DNA of 13,635 bases. Origin: Ruminococcus sp. UBA4350. GTDB lineage: Bacteria > Bacillota > Clostridia > Oscillospirales > Ruminococcaceae. Positions 1 through 5,251 of this stretch are shown here, piece after piece. Location of the stretch: contig DGSY01000100.1 of NCBI GenBank assembly GCA_002394125.1, positions 1-13,635 of the forward strand, in the 5' to 3' direction. The position numbers were made by a program, and so were the translations under genes. Under the pieces are notes generated by a model. It was given only the letters and a program-made list of their open reading frames with translations. It did no database searches and was not told where the DNA came from. The stretch's first letter is position 1. Each line of letters begins with the position of its first letter.

Positions 1-65
1 GATTTAATTGGTACATCAATAATATTCCTCCCCGATTCAACCGTTAGTATAATCCCCGCAAAACC

Positions 66-94
66 TTGATTTTTTGCCGCATTTGTGCTATAAT
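66..94 (+). promoter_or_regulatory. Promoter of the MetRS-like gene
   Basis: A -35 box TTGATT (66-71) and a -10 box TATAAT (89-94) are separated by 17 bp. TG at 86-87 gives an extended -10 (TGC before TATAAT). This is a vegetative sigma-A type promoter about 40 bp before the start codon. A further TATAAT at 48-53 has only a poor -35 (TTCCTC, 25-30). No T-box or riboswitch fold is recognisable in the 134 bases before the gene. Confidence 0.75.
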
Positions 95-134
95 AAATTG
101 AAAAACTATAATGTAACGAAAGGAATCGGAACCT

Positions 135-2147
135 ATGCCGAAGAATCACGATCAGAAACCGTTTGAGATCCCGCGCCCGGAATTCCCGAAGCGCGCTGTT
201 GTTACGGGCGGAATGCCCTACGGAAATAAGGAGCTGCATTTCGGTCATGTCGGCGGAATGCTGGTCTTTGCGGATACCTATGCGCGCTTCCTGCGCGACC
301 GCATCGGCAGCGAAAATGTCATCTTCGTCAGCGGCACGGACTGCTACGGCTCGCCGATCGCCGAGGGCTGGCGCAAAAAGGTTGAGGCAGGCGAATTTGA
401 AGGCTCGCTGGAGGATTTCGTCCGCCGCAATCACGAGAAGCAGAAGGCTACACTGAAGGCCTACGGCATCTCCCCGAATCTGTTCGGCGCCTCCGGTCTC
501 GGCAGAACAAAGGAGATCCACGCGGAATTTACGCTTGAATTTTTGCAGTCGCTCTATGATAAGGGGCAGCTTGACCGCATCACGACCATGCAGTTCTTCG
601 ATGAGAAGGCAGGCGTATTTCTCAACGGCCGGCAGGTCATCGGAAAATGTCCGGTCGAGGGCTGCACCTCCGAAAAGGGCTATGCCGACGAATGCGACCT
701 CGGACATCAGTATATGCCGGAGAATCTGCTGAATCCGGTCTCGGCGCTGACCGGCGAAACACCGTCGATGCGCCCTGTCACAAACTGGTATTTCAGGCTG
801 CGCGATTATGAGGCGCTGATGAAGGAATGGGTCGGTTCGATGCAGAAGGATAAGCGCATCCGGCCGGTCGTCTGCAAGACGATCTCGGAATTCCTCAAGC
901 CGCCGGTCATTTATATCAAGCGCGAATTTGAAGAAAAATACCGTTCGCTCTGCGGACAGATGCCTGCGCATACCTATCTGGAGGAGCCGAAGAAGCCCTC
1001 CTTTACGATCGAATTTACAAATCTGCCGGACTGTGACACGGCCTGCCGCATCCTGACCGAAAACGGCATCCGCTACCGCACCGGCAAGACGCTCGTGCCG
1101 TTCCGTCTGACCGGCAATATCGAATGGGGCGTTCCGGCACCGGTGCTGGAGGGCGCAGAAGGTCTGACCGTCTGGGTCTGGCCGGAGTCGCTCTGGGCGC
1201 CGATCTCGTTCACGCAGGCTTATCTCGAATCCGAAGGCCATGACCGCGCAGAGTGGAAGGATTACTGGTGCAGCAAGGATTCGACTGTCTATCAGTTCAT
1301 CGGACAGGATAATATTTATTTCTACGGCATTGCAGAGCCGGCCATGTGGATGGCGCAGCAGGCCGCAGAGACCAAAACCTCCGATCCCGCAGAGGGCGAA
1401 TTGCAGATGCCGGTCATCGTTGCGAACCACCATATCCTGTTCCTTGATAAGAAAGCATCCAGCTCCGGCGCCGTCAAGCCGCCGATGGCGGATGATCTGC
1501 TCTCGCACTATACGCCGGAGCAGCTCCGTATGCACTGGCTCGGTCTCGGACTCGGCCAGCGCTCGGTCAGCTTCATGCCGAAGCCCTATAATCCCGATGC
1601 AGATCCGAACGAGCAGGATCCCGTCATCAAGGACGGCCTGCTGCTCTCGAATGTTTATAACCGCATCATCCGCACAGCGTTCTATACCGCGCAGAAGGTG
1701 ACGGACGGCATCCTGCCCGATATCGCGCCGGAGGAGAAATTCCTCGCGGAAGCGAAAAAGGCGGTGCTGGAATATGAGCGGCATATGTCGAAATTCGCAT
1801 TCCACCAGTGTACCTATGTACTGGACGGCTATATCCGGAATGCAAGCAAATACATGGCAAAGGCGCTGAAGCCCGATGAGCAGAGCCGTGAGGAGACAGA
1901 GCAGGTTCTGAGCAATCTGTTCTATATGATCCGGATCGCGGGTGTGCTGCTGCATCCGATGGCGCCGTTCGGCACGGAGAAGCTGCGCGAATATCTGGAT
2001 ACGGACGAGCGCATCTGGTCGTGGGATACGATCTTTGAGCCGGTGAATTACTTTACCGGTTCCGGCCACAAGCTGAAATTCCTGCCGCCGCGCACGGATT
2101 TCTTTACGCGGCATGAATCGCAGTTTGCCGAAGCGGACGAAGCATGA
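135..2147 (+). CDS. Methionyl-tRNA synthetase-like class I aminoacyl-tRNA synthetase, atypical
   Basis: The 670-residue protein has the MetRS architecture. The class I HIGH motif is H35-F-G-H38, after a MetRS-like TGGMPYGN stretch. A zinc-knuckle-like insert carries C172, C177, C187 and H191, and is followed by the MetRS-type block around 200-221 (NPVSALTGETP, NWYFRL). The GNIEWGVPAP block (327-336) corresponds to the DLDWGIPVP motif of MetRS. The KMSKS loop is replaced by KASSS (440-444). About 70 extra residues (roughly 255-325) sit before GNIEWG, and there is no C-terminal EMAP-type tRNA-binding domain. Canonical MetRS charges tRNA-Met with methionine in the cytoplasm. Whether this one is the cell's main MetRS or a divergent paralogue cannot be told from the window. 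The ATG has AAAGGA about 10 bases upstream, and the stop overlaps the next start. Confidence 0.85.
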   Translation: MPKNHDQKPFEIPRPEFPKRAVVTGGMPYGNKELHFGHVGGMLVFADTYARFLRDRIGSENVIFVSGTDCYGSPIAEGWRKKVEAGEFEGSLEDFVRRNHEKQKATLKAYGISPNLFGASGLGRTKEIHAEFTLEFLQSLYDKGQLDRITTMQFFDEKAGVFLNGRQVIGKCPVEGCTSEKGYADECDLGHQYMPENLLNPVSALTGETPSMRPVTNWYFRLRDYEALMKEWVGSMQKDKRIRPVVCKTISEFLKPPVIYIKREFEEKYRSLCGQMPAHTYLEEPKKPSFTIEFTNLPDCDTACRILTENGIRYRTGKTLVPFRLTGNIEWGVPAPVLEGAEGLTVWVWPESLWAPISFTQAYLESEGHDRAEWKDYWCSKDSTVYQFIGQDNIYFYGIAEPAMWMAQQAAETKTSDPAEGELQMPVIVANHHILFLDKKASSSGAVKPPMADDLLSHYTPEQLRMHWLGLGLGQRSVSFMPKPYNPDADPNEQDPVIKDGLLLSNVYNRIIRTAFYTAQKVTDGILPDIAPEEKFLAEAKKAVLEYERHMSKFAFHQCTYVLDGYIRNASKYMAKALKPDEQSREETEQVLSNLFYMIRIAGVLLHPMAPFGTEKLREYLDTDERIWSWDTIFEPVNYFTGSGHKLKFLPPRTDFFTRHESQFAEADEA

Positions 2148-2335
2148 CACAGATCATACAGAGTCTTGTGAAGCTGGGGATCACGGCATATCTGCTCTTT
2201 GGCGGATATATCCTGTTCTGCGGCTTTCTGGAAAAGAACAAGAAGAAAAAGATCGCAGGAGCGCTGATTCTGATTATTCCGACGATCGCGCTGGTCGTGA
2301 CGCTGGTATTGCTTTACCGGAAATATGGCGTCTGA
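2144..2335 (+). CDS. Small two-helix membrane protein, function unknown
   Basis: The 63-residue protein has two hydrophobic segments (about residues 8-29 and 38-58), separated by a Lys-rich turn (KNKKKK). By the positive-inside rule this turn should face the cytoplasm, giving a helical hairpin. Its ATG overlaps the TGA of the MetRS-like gene (ATGA), and no good independent ribosome binding site is visible, so translation is probably coupled. I recognise no family. The coupling is the only clue to function. Transcription with the synthetase from the promoter at 66-94 is inferred. Confidence 0.7.
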   Translation: MTQIIQSLVKLGITAYLLFGGYILFCGFLEKNKKKKIAGALILIIPTIALVVTLVLLYRKYGV

Positions 2336-2345
2336 CCGGCAGTGC

Positions 2346-2366
2346 CGGCGGGCAGTGCCCGCTGCC
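2346..2366 (+). repeat. Left arm of 21-bp perfect inverted repeat
   Basis: This 21-mer is the exact reverse complement of 2740-2760. Each arm contains an odd palindrome (GCGGGCA, one base, TGCCCGC) and can fold by itself. The two arms bound about 415 bp of hairpin-rich sequence. This resembles a REP/BIME-like or MITE-like arrangement, but no clear target-site duplication is visible. Confidence 0.8.
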
Positions 2367-2478
2367 AATTCCTAAAGTTCTCCGGATGCTTATAATACTT
2401 CGGCATCTATAATCTATAATATCGGTTTTTTCGCTGTTTCAGAAAAGAGGTATCAGCTTCGCGGATGCTATTCGGAAT

Positions 2479-2614
2479 GGGGAAAGCAGCCCTACGGGGT
2501 ACTTTCCCCAAGCCCCAATCTTCCCCTTATGAAACGCTAGGGGAGTTTCGCCCTCTGCGGAGGGCGACCAGAGGCTCTGCCTCTGGACTCCGCGAGCTTT
2601 TTGAAAAAAGCTCG
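2479..2614. repeat. Cluster of five adjacent hairpins
   Basis: Five stem-loops follow one another. They are GGGGAAAG/CTTTCCCC at 2479-2509, CCCCT/AGGGG at 2523-2543, CGCCCTC/GAGGGCG at 2549-2566, CCAGAGGC/GCCTCTGG at 2568-2586, and CGAGCTTTT/AAAAGCTCG at 2593-2614. All stems are perfect. None is followed by a convincing T-tract on either strand, so they are not simple terminators. A dispersed intergenic repeat or a structured RNA are the two readings; the sequence alone does not decide between them. Confidence 0.75.
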
Positions 2615-2739
2615 ACCAAAAACTTTGGATGACATCGCCGGAAGCAAAATGAGATTCCGCCAGACCGTAAATCAGGCGCGAACAGCGCCGTAACAGCGAC
2701 GCATCTGATATGGTCCGCAAAACCATGCCGGAGGAAAAC

Positions 2740-2760
2740 GGCAGCGGGCACTGCCCGCCG
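2740..2760 (-). repeat. Right arm of 21-bp perfect inverted repeat
   Basis: Exact reverse complement of 2346-2366. It lies 25-45 bp below the tRNA terminator. The match stops at once on both sides (2761 and 2739 do not pair with 2345 and 2367). Confidence 0.8.
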
Positions 2761-2784
2761 CAGGCAGATTGACACACTATAAAC

Positions 2785-2811
2785 AAAAAGCACCCCGCAA
2801 AGCGGAGCGCT
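2785..2811 (-). terminator. Intrinsic terminator of the tRNA-Arg gene
   Basis: On the minus strand, the 10-bp stem AGCGCTCCGC/GCGGGGTGCT (with two G-T pairs) has a TTT loop and is followed at once by a T-run (2785-2789). It begins 9 bases after the CCA end of the tRNA. Confidence 0.85.
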
Positions 2812-2819
2812 TTCAAAAA

Positions 2820-2896
2820 TGGTACGCCTGATGCGATTCGAACGCACGACCTTCAGAGTCGGAGTCTGACACTCTATCCAGCTGAGCTACAGGCGC
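2820..2896 (-). tRNA. tRNA-Arg (anticodon CCG)
   Basis: A 77-nt cloverleaf can be read by eye. It has a 7-bp acceptor stem starting GCGCCTG, a 4-bp D stem, an anticodon stem TCAGA/TCTGA with loop CTCCGAC (anticodon CCG, reading CGG), a 5-base variable loop, a T arm with TTCGAAT, discriminator A, and an encoded CCA end. The first acceptor pair is G1-U72, a wobble. The D and T stems also each contain one terminal G-U pair. It has its own promoter and terminator, so it is a single-gene transcript. CGG is used freely in the surrounding genes. Confidence 0.95.
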
Positions 2897-2915
2897 ATTT
2901 GAACCGGTACATCCT

Positions 2916-2944
2916 ATTATAACAGATTTTAGAAAAATTTGCAA
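2916..2944 (-). promoter_or_regulatory. Promoter of tRNA-Arg
   Basis: Minus-strand -35 TTGCAA (2939-2944) and -10 TATAAT (2916-2921) are separated by exactly 17 bp. The -10 ends 20 bp before the mature 5' end of the tRNA, which leaves a leader of about 12 nt to be removed. Confidence 0.85.
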
Positions 2945-2964
2945 CCCCTTTTTTCAAATTTGTG

Positions 2965-2983
2965 CCGGAAATTCCCTTTCCGG
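2965..2983. other. 7-bp perfect hairpin between divergent transcripts
   Basis: CCGGAAA and TTTCCGG flank a 5-base loop. It lies upstream of the tRNA promoter on one strand and 28 bases before the YiiX-like start codon on the other, so it could form in that gene's 5' leader. No clear plus-strand promoter is visible between 2897 and 3011. Confidence 0.5.
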
Positions 2984-3011
2984 CCGGTGAAACCAGTGAG
3001 GAACGCAGACT

Positions 3012-3608
3012 ATGACAACAATAACGCATAAAAAACGATCCGTCTATGTGGTCGTTACCAGAACAGGAACCGGCGTTGCAAAGATCATACGCGTCATATC
3101 CCGTATGCCCTATTCCCATGTCTCCCTTTCCGCCGATCCTGCGCTGCATGAGCTTTACAGCTTCTGCCGCAACTATAAGCCCATCCCCCTCCCCGCAACC
3201 TTCAATACCGAAGTCATCGGCGAGGGTACGCTCGGAAAATTTGCGAATATCCCCTGCGAGATCTACGAAGTCCCCCTGACAGCGGAGCAGTATCATCATT
3301 TCCAATGTCTCATTGAGCATTTTACCGCCTACCGGAAACGGTATTCCTACAGCATCATCGGACTTATCCGCGTCAAGCTCCAGATACGCAGTGAGCTGCA
3401 TAAGAAATTTGTCTGCTCGCAGTTCGTCGCCTATGTGCTGAATGAATGCGGCGTCAAGCTCGATAAGCCGCCCTGTCTCTATTCGCCCGATGATCTGCGC
3501 TATCTCCCCGATGCAAAGCTCATCTACCGCGGCGAGCTGAACCGCTATTACCGCGAGTGCATCGACAATCAGATTCTCTATGCGCCGCTGATGCATTCGG
3601 CAGTTTGA
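3012..3608 (+). CDS. Permuted NlpC/P60 (YiiX/YebB-like) cysteine hydrolase
   Basis: The 198-residue protein has the order of catalytic motifs seen in circularly permuted NlpC/P60 (papain-fold) proteins. An N-terminal His lies in YSHVSL (H36), an acidic HELYSF motif follows (E47), and the Cys lies near the C-terminal half in FVCSQFVAYVL (C135). Members act as amidases or peptidases on envelope or lipid-linked substrates, but the substrate here is unknown. I see no signal peptide or membrane segment, so it is probably cytoplasmic. GAGGA at 2998-3002 is 9 bases before the ATG. The last 31 bp overlap the end of the opposite-strand gene. Confidence 0.75.
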   Translation: MTTITHKKRSVYVVVTRTGTGVAKIIRVISRMPYSHVSLSADPALHELYSFCRNYKPIPLPATFNTEVIGEGTLGKFANIPCEIYEVPLTAEQYHHFQCLIEHFTAYRKRYSYSIIGLIRVKLQIRSELHKKFVCSQFVAYVLNECGVKLDKPPCLYSPDDLRYLPDAKLIYRGELNRYYRECIDNQILYAPLMHSAV

Positions 3609-3925
3609 TCCGCGGCACTGTCCGCGAGAATAAAAAGACGCAGAAGCAGCTTTCCGGCGGAGGGCGGCAGCTTTTCCGCTGCCGCCAGTACCGCTTCGGT
3701 CTCCGGCTGCGGCAGGGTCAGAGCCCATTCGCCGCCGCCGAGCAGAAGCGTTTCCGGCTGATTATCGGCATCTGCCGGACGGCTGAGCTGTGCAAGCGCC
3801 GGCGTTCCGCCGTAGAGCGTCCGGCGCGTTTGCTGTGCCGTCCGGAGCATCCCCATGCCCAGCATCATAAATGCACAATATCCCGTCACCGCGATCCACG
3901 CGGCTTTTTTTATGCGCTTTTTCAT
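3578..3925 (-). CDS. Small membrane-anchored protein coupled to spoIIP
   Basis: The 115-residue protein starts with a basic end (MKKRIKK) and one hydrophobic segment (about residues 8-27, including GYCAFMMLGMGML). A tail of about 85 residues follows with no recognised domain. Its ATG overlaps the spoIIP TGA (ATGA), and AAGGGG lies 6 bases upstream (3932-3937), so it is very likely co-translated with spoIIP. The 3' end overlaps the convergent YiiX-like gene by 31 bp, and the TAG at 3578-3580 lies inside that gene. A role in sporulation or engulfment is inferred only from position. Confidence 0.65.
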   Translation of the reverse strand: MKKRIKKAAWIAVTGYCAFMMLGMGMLRTAQQTRRTLYGGTPALAQLSRPADADNQPETLLLGGGEWALTLPQPETEAVLAAAEKLPPSAGKLLLRLFILADSAADQTAECISGA

Positions 3926-5076
3926 TGTGTACCCCTTTCTGCAAGTTCCGTGATAACGGCGCTGAGCGCCTTTCCGGTCAGCTCGCCTGCGAATCGGACC
4001 TCCTCCAGCGTATTGCCCTGTGAGCCGACCTCGATCAGCAGACTGCCCTGCGTCAGATCCTGATTGTATTTCCGGTAATCAAAGAGGATCGGCCTTGTGA
4101 AGCCGGGGAACATACGCTCTGCGGTCTGCTGCAATTTGCTCGCAAAATGAAAATTCTTCCGGTATTCCGGTATTCCCATTGTGCCGTCATCGCAGCCGGA
4201 GATGATCATGATCTGCGCCGACTGCTTTCCGCTGATATCCGCGACCGGCGCGGCGACCGCATCTCCCTCGCCGAGCGCATCGCGGTGGATATCCAGCGCA
4301 ATGCAGATGCTCGGATACTCCGCGAGAATGCTGCGGACGGTCGCGGCGCTGTTGTCGTAGCTGCCGCTCCATACCGGAAAATCGTGGATCTCCCGCGCAT
4401 GAACAACGCCGATGCCCGCCGCCGCGAGCTGCTCTGCAATCGCATCGCCGACCATGACCATATTTTTATCCGGTTCGGTCGTGCGGAAATTGAAGCCGTC
4501 GGTATAGGTTCCTGTTTTCTCGGAGACAAAGCTCTCGGTCGTGTGGGTATGATAGATCAGCACCATCGGCGTGCCGTCGGTTTTGAGATCAAGCTCCGGC
4601 TCAATGCGGCTTTCGGCGAGCAGATCGGCATTGCTCCAGAAGGTCGTATTCCGGACCTGTCCGCCGCCGTCAAGCGAAAAGAACAGATTGCCGGGCTGGA
4701 CGCCGAAATGCCGGTCAACGATCGTTCCGCCCGCGCCGGAATTGTCCTGCTGATAGAGCTGTGAATAGTGCATGGCCTTTGAGCCCTCGGATTCGATGTT
4801 GATAATGTTGGGGGTTTCCGCCGGCGGATCGGCCGGCGCCTGAAGCTCCGGTGTCGTGACCGGTGCGGTCTCCGTCTGCGGCGTGTCGGTCACGGCAGAG
4901 GGCTGCGGGCTTTCTGCGGGGGCAGTCTCCTGCCGGACGGCTTCCGGCTGGACAGATTCCGGCAGGACGGCCGTGCCGATCGCGGTCTGCTCCATGAGCG
5001 GGACGGCGTGCCGGCCTGCGAGCAGAACAGAACCGGTCAGGCTGAGCAGAAGAAGCTGTCTGAGGGATTGTTTCAT
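3922..5076 (-). CDS. spoIIP: Stage II sporulation protein P (SpoIIP), peptidoglycan hydrolase
   Basis: SpoIIP works with SpoIID and SpoIIM in the engulfment complex, cutting stem peptides and cross-links of septal peptidoglycan in the mother cell. Visible here are an N-terminal hydrophobic anchor (about residues 7-21), a Pro/Thr/Glu-rich linker to about residue 90, and the amidase domain. The domain carries the motifs IYHTHTTESF, ALDIHRDA and LIEVGSQGNTLEEV, which hold the expected metal and catalytic residues (in numbering from the upstream ATG: H178, E183, H266, E351). I chose the ATG at 5076 over the one at 5082. AAGGAG (5085-5090) is 8 bases from the former and only 2 from the latter. This gives 384 residues, about family length. 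No gpr gene precedes it in this window. Confidence 0.93.
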   Translation of the reverse strand: MKQSLRQLLLLSLTGSVLLAGRHAVPLMEQTAIGTAVLPESVQPEAVRQETAPAESPQPSAVTDTPQTETAPVTTPELQAPADPPAETPNIINIESEGSKAMHYSQLYQQDNSGAGGTIVDRHFGVQPGNLFFSLDGGGQVRNTTFWSNADLLAESRIEPELDLKTDGTPMVLIYHTHTTESFVSEKTGTYTDGFNFRTTEPDKNMVMVGDAIAEQLAAAGIGVVHAREIHDFPVWSGSYDNSAATVRSILAEYPSICIALDIHRDALGEGDAVAAPVADISGKQSAQIMIISGCDDGTMGIPEYRKNFHFASKLQQTAERMFPGFTRPILFDYRKYNQDLTQGSLLIEVGSQGNTLEEVRFAGELTGKALSAVITELAERGTQ

Positions 5077-5090
5077 ATGCATCGCTCCTT

Positions 5091-5119
5091 TAGTATGTGC
5101 ATTTCGGTAATGCTTATGC
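5091..5119 (-). promoter_or_regulatory. Possible sporulation-sigma promoter of spoIIP
   Basis: On the minus strand GCATA (5115-5119) and CATACTA (5091-5097) are 17 bp apart. This resembles the forespore sigma-G/sigma-F type consensus, which is GHATR and CATAMTA at about 18 bp. Against it, the -10 ends directly before the AAGGAG site, so a normal start point would fall inside the ribosome binding site. Tentative. Confidence 0.25.
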
Positions 5120-5149
5120 GGAAAGGCGGGAAATCATGCCTGCCCGCAG

Positions 5150-5178
5150 TTGACAAAAGGACGCATCGGCCTTATAAA
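5150..5178 (+). promoter_or_regulatory. Upstream promoter (P1) of the GH2-TraX operon
   Basis: A perfect -35 TTGACA (5150-5155), a 17-bp spacer and TATAAA (5173-5178). It faces away from spoIIP. Confidence 0.7.
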
Positions 5179-5184
5179 AATATA

Positions 5185-5213
5185 TTGCGGGACTGGGATT
5201 TTTGTGCTATAAT
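5185..5213 (+). promoter_or_regulatory. Downstream promoter (P2) of the GH2-TraX operon
   Basis: TTGCGG (5185-5190), a 17-bp spacer and TATAAT (5208-5213), with an extended -10 (TGC directly before it). The stretch TTTGTGCTATAATA is identical to the one at the MetRS-like promoter (82-95). The -10 ends 38 bp before the ATG. Confidence 0.75.
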
Positions 5214-5251
5214 AATACTGATAGATAATCTCGCAAAAGGAGCAGCCATAG

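Larger units (their letters stand above)
2336..2819. other. Non-coding palindrome- and hairpin-rich intergenic stretch
   Basis: These 484 bases lie between the small membrane gene and the tRNA, and I see no credible gene. They contain two consecutive odd palindromes directly after the stop codon: CCGGCAGTGCCGG at 2336-2348 and GCGGGCAGTGCCCGC at 2348-2362. A 21-bp inverted-repeat partner lies at 2740-2760, and a run of hairpins at 2479-2614 with another at 2675-2689. Three TATAAT hexamers fall at 2391-2420. The minus-strand reading frames across it (2439-2816 and 2527-2847) have no family resemblance and simply read through the hairpins. Confidence 0.7.

Noticed and set aside
2439..2816. 125-codon minus-strand frame (and 2527-2847) in the intergenic stretch
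   Set aside because: It reads through the tRNA terminator and the hairpin cluster. This looks like a translated repeat, not a protein.
3611..3626. Small hairpin (CGCGG/CCGCG) just after the YiiX-like stop, as a terminator
   Set aside because: It has only five pairs, no T-tract on either strand in the right place, and lies within the opposite-strand gene.
2874..3728. 284-codon minus-strand frame over the YiiX-like gene
   Set aside because: It runs into the tRNA, has no ribosome binding site or motif, and opposes a gene with catalytic Cys and His motifs.
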